From: Oceanicola granulosus HTCC2516
GTDB lineage: Bacteria; Pseudomonadota; Alphaproteobacteria; Rhodobacterales; Rhodobacteraceae
Assembly (NCBI RefSeq): GCF_000153305.1
Contig: NZ_CH724107.1
Location: 828,994-892,993, forward strand
DNA: 64,000 bases
Direction of reading: 5' to 3'
In this document: positions 12,242-20,313 of the stretch, in pieces
Position numbering within the stretch: the stretch's first letter is position 1
Layout: every line of letters begins with the position of its first letter
The notes under the pieces: model-generated
Seen by the model: only the letters and a program-made list of their open reading frames with translations
The model's database searches: none
What the model was told of the DNA's origin: nothing
Made by a program: the position numbers and the translations under genes

Positions 12242-12290
12242 TCAAGAGCGCCGCCCCGCCCGTCTCTGTTCTGGAAGTATCCCGGGGGGT

Positions 12291-12310
12291 GCGGGGGGCT
12301 GGCCCCCCGC
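12291..12310. terminator. GC-only perfect palindrome downstream of the P450 gene
   Basis: A 20-base perfect palindrome (GCGGGGGGCT followed by its reverse complement) sits 13 bp past the P450 stop. It could fold into a strong hairpin that ends P450 transcription or separates it from obg. There is no T-tract, so an intrinsic terminator is only a possibility. Confidence 0.45.
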
Positions 12311-12322
12311 CGGCCCGCGCGC

Positions 12323-13570
12323 CTAGCCGTCCGGCCGGACCATCAGCCGGGCGAAGCCGCGGTGCCCGGCCCGGCCCAGGTAGTCCCGCCCCCGGGGCGG
12401 CGGCACCCGGAGGCCGGGGAAGCGGGCGTGGAGGCGCAGCAGGGCCTGCTGCACCTCGACCCGGGCCAGCTGCATCCCGAGGCAGAAGTGGTTGCCCGCG
12501 GAGAAGGACAGGTGCGGGTTGGGGAAGCGGTCGAGCCGCAGCTCGTGCGGCGCGTCGAACACGGCCGGGTCGTGGTTGGCCGCGACGGGAAGCGCCATGA
12601 CCATCTCCCCGCGGGCGAGCGCAACCCCGGCGACCTGCGTATCCTCGGCCACGAAACGCGGCTTGGTGCCCGCGACGGCCGAGACATGGCGGCAGAGCTC
12701 CTCCACCGCCCGCTCGATGCGGGCCTCGGGGTCGGCCAGCAGCCACTGCGTCTGCCCGGGGTTGTCCGCCAGCGCCGTCACGCTGCCGGAGATCAGGTTG
12801 GTGGTGGTCTCCATCCCCGCGAACAGCAGCAGGAACACCATCGCCACGAGTTCGTCCTCCGAGAGCTGGTCTCCCGCCTCCTCGACGGCGATCAGTTCGG
12901 AGATCAGGCCCGGCCGCTCCGTGCGCCGGACCTCGGCGACGATGGCGCGGAAGTCGCGCACGAAGCTGCCGATGCCGGCGACGGCGCGCATCATGCCCAA
13001 CCGGCTCGTCGACGCCGTGAGCCGCCCCGCCCGCGCCATGAAGCGGTCGCGCGCCGCGTCCGGGACGCCCAGCATGTCGGCGATCACCTCGCTCGGCAGG
13101 CGCCGGGCGTAGGCCTCCACCAGATCGACCTCGCCCCGGACCGGCATCGCGTCGAGGAGCCGCTCGGCACGCGCCCCGATGTCGTCCGCCATCCCCTTCA
13201 CGCCCTGCCGGGCGAAGGCCTTGTCCACCAGCCTGCGCAGGCGGCGGTGCTCCGGATCGTCGCGGGCGAGCATGTTGCTGGCCATCAGGCGCACGTTCCT
13301 CGGCATCCACCAGGAGAACCCGGCCGCGCCGCCGCGCCCGGTGGCGTTCCGCCGCTCCAGCACGAACCGCGCCTGGCCCTTCATCACCTCCTGCGTGGCG
13401 GCGTAGGTCGTGGTGACCCGGAACCGGCCGATCATCGGCATGCGGGTCTGCACCAGCGGCCCGGCGGCGCGCATCTCCGCCAGCCGCGCCGCGGTGTCGC
13501 CCTGCAGGCCGAGGTCGCTCAGCCGGAAGACCGGCCCCGTGTCACGCCGCCGCCTCGCAGTGCCGATCAT
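12323..13570 (-). CDS. Cytochrome P450
   Basis: A soluble bacterial-type P450 of about 415 residues. It shows the I-helix oxygen-activation motif AGMETTTN, the K-helix ExxR (EELCRH) and the haem-thiolate loop FSAGNHFCLGMQLAR with the axial Cys. It would hydroxylate a small molecule using a ferredoxin partner, none of which is adjacent. The ATG at 13570 is preferred; an upstream in-frame ATG at 13630 would add 20 residues of unlikely sequence. It interrupts the normal rpmA-obg order, which suggests insertion or a lineage-specific gain. The substrate is unknown. Confidence 0.92.
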   Translation of the reverse strand: MIGTARRRRDTGPVFRLSDLGLQGDTAARLAEMRAAGPLVQTRMPMIGRFRVTTTYAATQEVMKGQARFVLERRNATGRGGAAGFSWWMPRNVRLMASNMLARDDPEHRRLRRLVDKAFARQGVKGMADDIGARAERLLDAMPVRGEVDLVEAYARRLPSEVIADMLGVPDAARDRFMARAGRLTASTSRLGMMRAVAGIGSFVRDFRAIVAEVRRTERPGLISELIAVEEAGDQLSEDELVAMVFLLLFAGMETTTNLISGSVTALADNPGQTQWLLADPEARIERAVEELCRHVSAVAGTKPRFVAEDTQVAGVALARGEMVMALPVAANHDPAVFDAPHELRLDRFPNPHLSFSAGNHFCLGMQLARVEVQQALLRLHARFPGLRVPPPRGRDYLGRAGHRGFARLMVRPDG

Positions 13571-13645
13571 GACATTCACCCCGACCCTCGTTTCGAACAG
13601 CAGTCGGCCACCACTTCGCCGCCGGATCAAGCCCGGCGGACGGCC

Positions 13646-14143
13646 TCAGCCGAAGTCGGCCGCGCGCAGCCGGAAGCTGATCGAGTCGGTCATCTCGCCG
13701 CGCGCCTTCGACATCTCGCGCGTACGGGCGGTCTCGGTGAAGCCGAGCCGGGCGAGCAGGCGGCGGGAGGCGACGTTGTCGGCCCAGACGGCGGCGCGCA
13801 GCTCGCGCACCCCGTCGGAGATGGCGCGCGAAACGGCGGCGCGCGCGGCCTCGGTGCCGTAGCCGCGCCCGTGGTGGCCGGGAGCGAACATGTAGCCGAG
13901 CTCGCCGGCGGTGACTGAGACCGTGCCGATCAGCGCGCCCTCCAGGCACACCGCCCAGACGAAGCCGTCGCCGCCATAGGGCACGGCGCGGCTGGCGGTG
14001 AAGCCGGGATCGGGCGGCCAGGGCCAGGAGCCGAGCTGGCGCGTGACCTCCCAGTGCGACACGAGCCGGTGCAGCGCCTCGGCGTCGGCGGGCCCGAGCC
14101 GGCGGTAGACGAGCCGCCCCCGTGGCGACGACGCGTCCGTCAC
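13646..14143 (-). CDS. GNAT family N-acetyltransferase (RimJ/RimL-like)
   Basis: A 165-residue GNAT acetyltransferase. The acetyl-CoA pyrophosphate loop is visible as APGHHGRGYGTEAARAAV, followed by the NVASRRLLARLGF motif of the RimJ/RimL-like subgroup. It starts at a GTG overlapping the stop of the preceding GNAT gene (GTGA), forming a two-gene unit. A GNAT between rpmA and obg is common in Rhodobacterales. The substrate is not known; protein N-terminal or small-amine acetylation are the usual possibilities. Confidence 0.85.
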   Translation of the reverse strand: MTDASSPRGRLVYRRLGPADAEALHRLVSHWEVTRQLGSWPWPPDPGFTASRAVPYGGDGFVWAVCLEGALIGTVSVTAGELGYMFAPGHHGRGYGTEAARAAVSRAISDGVRELRAAVWADNVASRRLLARLGFTETARTREMSKARGEMTDSISFRLRAADFG

Positions 14144-14700
14144 CGCCGCAGGGCGGCGGGCTGGGCGGCGAGCTTGAGCATGTAGGTCCAGGTCGGCACC
14201 ATCGCGCCGCGCGCGACGCTGAACGCCTCGGCGTCGCCCAGGTAGTCGAAGCCGCAATTGGTCAACACCCGCGCCGAGCCCGGGTTGTCCTGGAACACCT
14301 CGGCGAAGATCTCGCGGCTGCCCTGCGGGTTCGCCGCAATCAGCGCCGAGACCGCCTCCGAGGCGATGCCCGCGTTCCACATCGCCGGCGCGACCCAGTA
14401 GCGGATCTCTGACTGGTCGCGCTCGAGCCGCTTCAGGCTCACCACGCCGAGCACCTCCGCCAGCCCCGTCGCCGAGCCGTCGATCGCCCACTGGTCCTCC
14501 GCCCGGTCGTCCTCGCCGGCGGCCACGAGCGCGGCCTCGACGGCACCCGGCGGCAGCGGGTGCGGCAGGTTGCGGGTCATCCGCGCAACCCGCGGATCGG
14601 CGGCGTACATGGAGATCAGCCCGGCATCCGAACGCCGCACGGGCCGCAGGGTGAACCGGCCGGCCTCGATACTGGCCTGGCTTGAACCTTCGTCGAACAT
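14140..14700 (-). CDS. GNAT family N-acetyltransferase
   Basis: A 186-residue GNAT with the N-terminal pattern GRFTLRPVRRSDAGLISMYAAD and the later NPGSARVLTNCGFDYLG typical of RimJ/RimL-like acetyltransferases. The central acetyl-CoA loop is less canonical (NAGIASEAVSALI). The ATG at 14700 is chosen because a GAGGAGG ribosome-binding site lies about 10 bases upstream. It follows rpmA on the same strand beyond a terminator and is coupled to the second GNAT by a 4-base overlap. Confidence 0.85.
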   Translation of the reverse strand: MFDEGSSQASIEAGRFTLRPVRRSDAGLISMYAADPRVARMTRNLPHPLPPGAVEAALVAAGEDDRAEDQWAIDGSATGLAEVLGVVSLKRLERDQSEIRYWVAPAMWNAGIASEAVSALIAANPQGSREIFAEVFQDNPGSARVLTNCGFDYLGDAEAFSVARGAMVPTWTYMLKLAAQPAALRR

Positions 14701-14803
14701 CACGCGGGATCCTCCTCGAACCCTCGATCGATCCCCCGCTCCTCGCACGGGACCTCGACCGTCTGATGACGCTCCCGCGGCACGATCGGGGTGCTCCGGA
14801 AAC

Positions 14804-14833
14804 GCGAAAGGGACCGGCGTTGCCGCCGATCCC
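14804..14833 (-). terminator. Rho-independent terminator of rplU-rpmA
   Basis: On the minus strand downstream of rpmA, a 10-bp stem (GGGATCGGCG with CGCCGGTCCC, one G-T wobble) closes a GCAA loop and is followed by TTTCGCGTTT. This is a good intrinsic terminator for the ribosomal protein operon. Confidence 0.75.
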
Positions 14834-14860
14834 CCCGAAACTGATATGGTCAGGCCCGGA

Positions 14861-15130
14861 TTATTCGGCAGCTTCCTGCACGGGAAGCACGGAGACGAAG
14901 GTTCGCCCCTTGAGCCCCTTGTGGAAGGTCACCTGGCCCTCGGCGGTCGCGAAGAGCGTGTGGTCCTTGCCCTGGCCGACATTGTCGCCGGGCCAGTACT
15001 TGTTGCCACGCTGGCGGGCGATGATGTTGCCCGGGATCACGGCCTCGCCGCCGAACTTCTTGACGCCGAGCCGGCGTCCGGCGCTGTCGCGCCCGTTGCG
15101 GGAGGAACCGCCTGCTTTCTTGTGTGCCAT
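14861..15130 (-). CDS. rpmA: 50S ribosomal protein L27
   Basis: An 89-residue L27, beginning [22 protein letters not shown] and followed by the conserved [27 protein letters not shown]27 reaches toward the peptidyl-transferase centre of the 50S subunit. It starts 6 bp after rplU in the usual order and is followed by an intrinsic terminator. Confidence 0.98.
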   Translation of the reverse strand: MAHKKAGGSSRNGRDSAGRRLGVKKFGGEAVIPGNIIARQRGNKYWPGDNVGQGKDHTLFATAEGQVTFHKGLKGRTFVSVLPVQEAAE

Positions 15131-15136
15131 GCGTCG

Positions 15137-15847
15137 TTACTCCTTCTCGGCGGCGTACTTGGACGCCTGGTCGATCCAATTGTCACGGGCGATGCGTCCC
15201 TTGAAGGACAGCTTGTCGTCCATATAGTCAACTTCTTCCGGACCCCAAGCGGCGATCTGGTCGAAGTGGAAGACGCCGTTCTCGTGCAGCAGCTTCTCGA
15301 GCTTCGGGCCCACGCCGCCGATCTTCTTGAGATCGTCGGGCTTGCCGTCGCGGGCGGCGTCGAGCAGGTTGCCCGGCTTCTGCCCGGCCAGCGCGTCGTC
15401 GGCCTTGGCCTCGGCCTTCTTGGCCTTCGGCGCGGCGGCCTTCTTCTCCGGCTTGGCGGCGGCGGCGGGCGCCGCGGCGGCCATCGCGGCCGACGAGACC
15501 GAGCCCGCGCCCACGGCGGCCTTGACGCCGGACTTGTCGGCGCCGCTCTCGAGCAGCTCGGTCACCCGCACCAGCGTGAGCTGCTGGCGGTGGCCCTTGG
15601 TGCGCTTGGACGAGTGCTTGCGGCGGCGACGCACGAAGTTGATCGTCTTCTCGCCCTTGATCTGATCGATCACCTCGGCCTGCACGCCCGCACCCTCGAC
15701 GAAGGGGGCGCCCACGGTCGAGCCGATCATCAGGACGTCGTTGAACTGCACGGTCTCGCCCGCGTCGGCGGCCAGCTTCTCGACCCGGAGCACGTCGCCC
15801 GAGGCCACCTTGTACTGCTTGCCGCCGGTTTTCATAACCGCAAACAT
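15137..15847 (-). CDS. rplU: 50S ribosomal protein L21 with C-terminal extension
   Basis: A 236-residue L21. The canonical L21 fold (residues 1-103) carries MFAVMKTGGKQYKV and the basic RRRRKHSSKRTKGHRQ. It is followed by an Ala/Lys-rich linker (about 125-165) and a C-terminal helix-hairpin-helix-like domain (about 170-236, containing LKKIGGVGPKLEKLLHENG). A typical L21 is about 103 residues, so more than half the protein is extra. Similar extensions occur in other alphaproteobacteria. The extra domain might bind nucleic acid, but its role is not known. It is the first gene of the rplU-rpmA operon. Confidence 0.95.
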   Translation of the reverse strand: MFAVMKTGGKQYKVASGDVLRVEKLAADAGETVQFNDVLMIGSTVGAPFVEGAGVQAEVIDQIKGEKTINFVRRRRKHSSKRTKGHRQQLTLVRVTELLESGADKSGVKAAVGAGSVSSAAMAAAAPAAAAKPEKKAAAPKAKKAEAKADDALAGQKPGNLLDAARDGKPDDLKKIGGVGPKLEKLLHENGVFHFDQIAAWGPEEVDYMDDKLSFKGRIARDNWIDQASKYAAEKE

Positions 15848-16090
15848 ATGGTCTTCCTTGTTGTCCCGCGTCGGGGGTCCGCCTCTCGGCGCGTTCCTGG
15901 CCCTCGGCCACCCTGTGACAGCGCGCCCGTCTCCGGGCGTGGTTGCAAATCCGGACCTTCGCCCGGGAGCGCGCCTTATCCATGCTTCGCCCCCACCTGT
16001 CAAGCCGCTCGCCACCCTCGCGTCAGCGACGCCGAAAGAGGGTTGCACGCCCCTCCGCCACTGGCTAAACGGCCCCCCACAGACCCCCGC

Positions 16091-16180
16091 GGAGAGGTGC
16101 CGGAGTGGTCGAACGGGGCGGTCTCGAAAACCGTTGAGGGTGCAAGCCCTCCCAGGGTTCGAATCCCTGTCTCTCCGCCA
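16091..16180 (+). tRNA. tRNA-Ser (anticodon CGA)
   Basis: A 90-nt class II tRNA. The acceptor stem GGAGAGG pairs with TCTCTCC (closing G-T). The anticodon loop CTCGAAA gives CGA, which reads UCG serine codons. A long variable arm is present, the T arm contains GGTTCGAATCC, and CCA is encoded at 16178-16180. Its 3' end is the integration site of the adjacent mobile element. Confidence 0.97.
16167..16180 (+). repeat. Attachment site (tRNA-proximal att core)
   Basis: The last 14 bases of the tRNA gene, CTGTCTCTCCGCCA, recur exactly at 23243-23256 just upstream of the integrase gene. The pair defines the ends of a roughly 7.1 kb integrative element that reconstitutes the tRNA 3' end on insertion. 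Confidence 0.85.
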
Positions 16181-16647
16181 TTTGCCTTGGCTATACGCAT
16201 GATTTCGTTCGATTTTTAGAGCTGGCTGGTCAGGACGTCCCCCAATTTGACCGCCATCTGTTGCGCACATGAGCGAAGCTTGAAACTCTGCACGGGGATG
16301 AAGGCAGGCTAGCCTCTTCATCAGGAAAATGCTGGGCGACGGGGCGCTGGAACGCCGAGGTCCGGACGCTGCGAGCCGTGGTTCCACGGTCCGCGCCTGC
16401 CGTGACCGAGACCGGACGGACAGATTATCAGAGAGGGGCTCCGTCCGTCCGGCCGTCCCCTGGCGGGGACCAGGGAGGAGGTTTCCGGCAGGTAGGCCAA
16501 GTAGCCAGTCGGTCAAGTACAGGCCAAGGTTCGTCCCATGGCAGGCGGCCTGTAGGCTCGTTAGGCGCGCCGTTGCACGGGCAAGCATCAGCTCCTTAGT
16601 GGTCCTGCCCGAGCGGCCACCGCCAGCCCCTCTGTCGCTGCAGCCAT
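16181..16647. other. Intergenic stretch at left end of the element, no gene seen
   Basis: Between the tRNA-Ser and the DUF3291 gene I see no open frame with a ribosome-binding site or recognisable protein. The longest open frame on the plus strand (from 16329) is Arg/Pro-rich and looks spurious. The stretch may be the decayed end of an integrated element. Confidence 0.5.
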
Positions 16648-17202
16648 TCAGGCGCTAGCTCGCTGGACCGACAATGCCGTCGCCGCCCTCAGCTGCCTTG
16701 CTCTCTCCTTGTCAATCTTCATGGGCTTCCCCTCGAAGTTGAAAGGTTCTTTAAACGTGAAGGCGAAAGGCGACGCACCGAAATCATGTAGATGCTCGTA
16801 CCGCTTCACTCCCTCGGACCAAGTAGTTCCTCTCTCATCATTCGGGAGCCACCACATCACCAGCGGCGGCCAATTTCCCTCTCTGAACCACTCCCTCCGC
16901 CGACGGAGTGCCTGCGCGTGCAGCCCGGAGTAGGTGAAGGCGAAGGAAGCTTCGATGCTGTCCCAGAGCGATAACGTCGCCGGAACCCAGCCATCCCCTC
17001 GGTTGTCGTAGAACCTCGGAAAGACCTCCTCCCCCCAAGCCGAAGCGCTGGCTTCGTCCAGATCGAACCCAGACCGCGCAAGTAGACCACCAGTGTCGTC
17101 TGCCGCCCGAAATATTTCGGCCGCCAAGTCGCGGAACCCGTCATTCGCTTCGTCATCTGCCGGCTCGATGAACTGTCCGAAAGTATAGAGAGCAAGGGGC
17201 AT
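16648..17202 (-). CDS. DUF3291 family protein
   Basis: About 184 residues. It matches DUF3291, an uncharacterised family related to the dimeric alpha-beta barrel (antibiotic biosynthesis monooxygenase-like) proteins. The family pattern is visible at the N terminus (MPLALYTFGQF) and C terminus (PLVMWWLPNDERGT, then YEHLHDFGASPFAFTFKEPF). The start at ATG 17202 is chosen to match the usual N terminus; in-frame sequence continues upstream to 17361. It lies inside the tRNA-Ser element. The function is unknown; members are often annotated as putative monooxygenases without experimental support. Confidence 0.75.
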   Translation of the reverse strand: MPLALYTFGQFIEPADDEANDGFRDLAAEIFRAADDTGGLLARSGFDLDEASASAWGEEVFPRFYDNRGDGWVPATLSLWDSIEASFAFTYSGLHAQALRRRREWFREGNWPPLVMWWLPNDERGTTWSEGVKRYEHLHDFGASPFAFTFKEPFNFEGKPMKIDKERARQLRAATALSVQRASA

Positions 17203-17745
17203 GCCTGGTTCGCATTCCTGGCCTGAGGCATTGTTCGCTAGCACTGACTGCTCCCTCTGCCATTGGCCTCGGCAGCCGCCCCGCTGATATTCAGATGTTA
17301 CCAAGACAGTGCGCAAGGGCAAAAGTGCTGTCGGAGGACGGCACCCCAGCTCAGCCATCAAAGCGGTGTCCGTCGATTGGCTGGAGGCGTACCGGAACGA
17401 GCACCCTCGCTAAGCCGGGGGCGCGCTCCGGTTTGCCAAGGCAGTGCCGCGAGTTTCTGACTAGAGCGCTGACAGCCTTCCGGACATCCTCCGTTTCGCG
17501 ACTGCGGGCTCCACTGCTCAGGTCCGTCCGGCCGCACCAACGGTCTTGGCAGGCGCGATGCCCGCACGTTAGTCGGCGTGGTTGTCGGATGCATCAGCAC
17601 CGTCCGTGGCTGAGGTGCGGAGGCTTTGCGACGGGGCGTACACCTACGTTTAACCATCCGCGCCCATCTCCTTGATACGGCACACGCCGCTTTTCGTCAG
17701 AAAGACGATGCAAACGTAATCAGAACGAATACGGAGCAGTGAAGC
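17203..17745. other. Intergenic region upstream of flagellin
   Basis: About 540 bp with no convincing gene. It must include the flagellin promoter and leader. I could not identify a confident sigma-28 or sigma-54 promoter by eye. Confidence 0.4.
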
Positions 17746-18585
17746 ATGTCTTCCATTCTGACCAACAATTCCGCAATGAACGCCCTGTCGACGCTGCGGA
17801 GCATCAACAACAACCTCAACCAGACCCAGGACCGGATCTCGACCGGCCTCAAGGTGAACTCCGCCAAGGACAACGCCTCCTACTTCTCGATCTCGACGAC
17901 GCTGAGCTCGGAAAGCGGGATGAACAAGGCCATCAACGAGGGCCTGACCCTGTCGAAGAACTCGGTCTCCACCGCGCGCCTCGGCGCCGAGACCTTCGTC
18001 GACCTCGCCAAGGAATTCATCGACCGTGTCGCGTTCGCCCAGGAGACCGGGGTCGACCACGCCAAGGTGCAGGACGAACTTGGCTCGATCGTCGCGCAGA
18101 TGAAGACCACGATCCGTCAGTCGGACTTCAACGGCGAGAACCTGCTCTCCGCCGCAGGTGCGGGTGCCAAGACGATTGTCTCCGGCGTGACCGGTGTCGG
18201 CGGGGCGACGGTGTCGACCTCGACCATCACAGTCGCAGCCGTCGAGATGGAGTTTCCGATCTACGCTGCCTTCAATGGTATCGACATCACCCCCGGTGAC
18301 GCCGCGACGCTGAAGGCGGCGATGGACACGGCCTCGTCCAACCTGGCGCTGGCAATCGAAAACGCCACTGCACTCGGCGTCGCCGAGAAGGCTATCGAGA
18401 CCCAGCAAAATTTCCTCTCCGAGCTGACCAACCGGCTCGATTCCGGTGTCGGCTCCATGGTCGACGCGGACATGGAGGAAGAGGCCGCCCGTCTCCAGGC
18501 CCTGCAGGTGCAGCAGCAGCTGGCCACCCAGTCGCTGTCGATCGCCAACCAGGCGCCGCAGAACATCCTCAGCCTCTTCCGCTGA
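17746..18585 (+). CDS. Flagellin
   Basis: A 279-residue short flagellin. The conserved N-terminal D0/D1 region (about 1-140) contains ILTNNSAMNALSTLRSIN and STGLKVNSAKDNASYF. A short variable centre (about 140-190) is followed by the C-terminal D1/D0 helix (about 200-279, ending QAPQNILSLFR), so all polymerisation regions are intact. It is the filament subunit exported by the flagellar type III system. GGAG lies about 10 bases before the ATG. No other flagellar gene is nearby, and it lies between the att sites of the tRNA-Ser element, which is unusual for a flagellin. Confidence 0.95.
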   Translation: MSSILTNNSAMNALSTLRSINNNLNQTQDRISTGLKVNSAKDNASYFSISTTLSSESGMNKAINEGLTLSKNSVSTARLGAETFVDLAKEFIDRVAFAQETGVDHAKVQDELGSIVAQMKTTIRQSDFNGENLLSAAGAGAKTIVSGVTGVGGATVSTSTITVAAVEMEFPIYAAFNGIDITPGDAATLKAAMDTASSNLALAIENATALGVAEKAIETQQNFLSELTNRLDSGVGSMVDADMEEEAARLQALQVQQQLATQSLSIANQAPQNILSLFR

Positions 18586-18689
18586 AGACGTCCAGCGGGG
18601 GGGGGAGGACCATCCGGCCACTCCGCATCAAACAGAGGCAGGTAGGCACCAGCGCCAGGATAGCAGGTCGCAGACTTAAGGTACGTCCT

Positions 18690-18812
18690 GCACGCTCGCA
18701 CCAGCGCGTTCATCAACTTCCGAGCCCTTTCCGCATCAAGACTGCGCTCGCCATACTGCCAGTTTGGATGGGCCGAACCTGAAGGCTGACCGCCACGAGC
18801 ACCGTGCCACCC
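18690..18812 (-). pseudogene. Remnant of a HGGxSTG-type gene
   Basis: A minus-strand frame here encodes HGARGGQPSGSAHPNWQYG and a following ERARKLMNALVRAC. This is closely similar in protein and DNA to the C-terminal half of the intact gene at 19456-19704. The Cys-containing N-terminal half and a proper start are missing, so this is a decayed partial copy. The rest of the interval 18586-18925 shows no gene. Confidence 0.75.
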
Positions 18813-18925
18813 CAGTTCAACCAACCAAACCGGCGGCCGCCAGGCATCAGTTCTGCAAGGCACCGAAAGGAACCCCCCTTCTATCGACCGCGTTCTGCGT
18901 CGAGTTGAGCAGCAAGGAGGTTACC

Positions 18926-19363
18926 ATGACGTCGGACCTGAAGATCGTCGAGACGCTGACCGACACTACCATCGACAGCGTTGAAGGCTATGAAACAGCC
19001 GCCAGTCTGGCGAAGACACCGGAACTCGCTTCCATCCTGAAAGAACAGGCGGATAAGCGGCGGCAGCTTGTAAACGAGCTGAACGCGGAGGTTTCCCGCC
19101 TTGGCGGCACTGCACGGAAGAGCGGAAGCACGATGGGCGCTGCACACAGGGTCTGGACTGCGATTTCCGATGCGTTCTCGCGAGGAGACGAGAAGGCAAC
19201 TGAACGCGTTGAGGAGGGCGAAGATTACCTCGAGAAGAAGTTTCGGGAGGCGCTGGAACATTCTGACCTAAGTCCGGAGACTCGCTCAGTGCTCACTCGA
19301 GTGCATGAAAAAATTGCTGAGGGGGAACGGCTGAGCGATCGCCTTGCGGAGCAGTACGACTAA
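18926..19363 (+). CDS. DUF2383 / PA2169-type four-helix-bundle protein
   Basis: A 145-residue all-helical protein matching the PA2169/DUF2383 group, a ferritin-like four-helix bundle of unknown function. Its pattern LKIVETLTDTTIDSVEGYE begins the first helix, and GGTARKSGSTMGAAHRVW is the family's mid-protein segment. The start is set by an AAGGAGG ribosome-binding site at 18914-18920. A strong intrinsic terminator follows. Such proteins are often linked to stress responses; that is inference. Confidence 0.85.
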   Translation: MTSDLKIVETLTDTTIDSVEGYETAASLAKTPELASILKEQADKRRQLVNELNAEVSRLGGTARKSGSTMGAAHRVWTAISDAFSRGDEKATERVEEGEDYLEKKFREALEHSDLSPETRSVLTRVHEKIAEGERLSDRLAEQYD

Positions 19364-19371
19364 AGGTGAGT

Positions 19372-19407
19372 AGCGGCAGCAGTTATTCAGCCGCTGCCGC
19401 TTTCTTT
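19372..19407 (+). terminator. Rho-independent terminator after the DUF2383 gene
   Basis: The 9-bp stem AGCGGCAGC (19372-19380) pairs with GCTGCCGCT (19393-19401) around a 12-base loop and is followed by TTTCTTT. It lies directly after the DUF2383 stop codon. Confidence 0.85.
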
Positions 19408-19455
19408 ATGCCGAACGGAGGAAGTCGATCGGCATAAGGCCAGGCCACGCGGTCA

Positions 19456-19704
19456 TTACGCTTCGACACCGCACGCTCGGATGAAGGCGTTAATGGATTT
19501 CCGCCTTTCCTCTGCCCTCTGGCTACGGTCGCCCTGTTTCCAGTTTGGGTGAGCCGGACCCGACGGCTGGCCCCCGCGAGCACCGTGCATGCGGCAGACC
19601 GTCCAGCCACGGACCGCGGGATTTCCGCAGGCACTGCCGGACCTCTTCGACTTCGCAGTGCACTTGGGCGCGCGGTGCATGGGGTAAGCGTCAGCTTTTG
19701 TCAT
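19456..19704 (-). CDS. HGGxSTG-like small zinc-binding phage/element protein
   Basis: An 82-residue protein. Three Cys plus a His (PKCTAKSKRSGSACGNP and VCRMHGARGGQPSG) suggest a small zinc-binding site. It is followed by a basic stretch and a C-terminal helix RRKSINAFIRACG. Proteins of this pattern (often labelled HGGxSTG-domain) are common beside phage and integrative-element genes; their function is not established. Its start overlaps the end of the upstream 180-residue gene by 14 bp. A decayed partial copy lies at 18690-18812. Confidence 0.75.
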   Translation of the reverse strand: MTKADAYPMHRAPKCTAKSKRSGSACGNPAVRGWTVCRMHGARGGQPSGPAHPNWKQGDRSQRAEERRKSINAFIRACGVEA

Positions 19705-20233
19705 GCACCCGTCCCCCCGCCTCGACGGAGCCGACGATCGCCTGACCGCCGTCATTCACGGTCACGCGCTCGACTCGCACCAACTGCTGCCCCTTAGACC
19801 GGTACCGCTTGAGCGCCTCCAACTGCGCTGTGAAGGTGCGGGCCAACTTGTTCATTGCCCGCTCGGCCGAGTCCTGTTGGGCCAGCGTCTTGGCCCCGTT
19901 CAGCCGCCGAGCCATCCACATCGTCGCCTGGTGGGTTGCCGCCATCTGCGTCATCAACAGCGCTTCAGCGGGGTCCCGTGGCGCCATCGCGTCGAGGAAG
20001 CCGATACCGAAGTTCGACACCTCGTCGCTTGTAAGTTCTCCTGGTGCCCCCAGGCTCACAAGCTGGGTCAGAAGCATCCTCGCCACGTCCGGGTTTCCCG
20101 CCGCAGCGTCTATCCGGCCGAAGTCGCCGGAGACCCTTGAGGTCGCTTCATTGTCGGCCGTCATCCGGGTTTCGACGCGCGGCCGCTCCCGGCCATCGGC
20201 TAGCGTCAGTCTGCCTGCTGGCTCATCAGTCAT
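19691..20233 (-). CDS. Conserved phage/integrative-element protein, unknown function
   Basis: A 180-residue protein with no domain I can name. The C-terminal half is helical, and its tail (QLVRVERVTVNDGGQAIVGSVEA) is a recurring sequence in alphaproteobacterial prophage and island proteins, typically encoded just upstream of HGGxSTG-type genes as here. The start at 20233 has a GGAGGG ribosome-binding site about 7 bases upstream. The promoter region upstream holds a TATATA element and the palindromic repeats at 20314-20440. Confidence 0.7.
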   Translation of the reverse strand: MTDEPAGRLTLADGRERPRVETRMTADNEATSRVSGDFGRIDAAAGNPDVARMLLTQLVSLGAPGELTSDEVSNFGIGFLDAMAPRDPAEALLMTQMAATHQATMWMARRLNGAKTLAQQDSAERAMNKLARTFTAQLEALKRYRSKGQQLVRVERVTVNDGGQAIVGSVEAGGRVHDKS

Positions 20234-20313
20234 CAATTGCCCTCCGGCCTTGTCGCTGCATCCCGCTCCAGCCGTCTCGGGAGGCCCACCCCCCATGGCT
20301 AGATGTATATAAT

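Noticed and set aside
15848-16588. An upstream in-frame extension of rplU and a small protein read through tRNA-Ser (DRDSNPGRACT-like sequence)
   Set aside because: The peptide is the familiar false translation of the antisense of a tRNA-Ser gene, and the extension does not resemble L21.
16329-16658. A 109-codon plus-strand frame at the left end of the element
   Set aside because: No ribosome-binding site, biased Arg/Pro composition and no recognisable family.
17640-17745. A sigma-28 or sigma-54 flagellin promoter
   Set aside because: Partial matches were visible but none had acceptable boxes and spacing, so it is not listed.
18813-18925. The upstream continuation of the HGGxSTG remnant as a full gene
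   Set aside because: The upstream residues do not match the Cys-containing N-terminal half of the intact copy, and no start with a ribosome-binding site is present.
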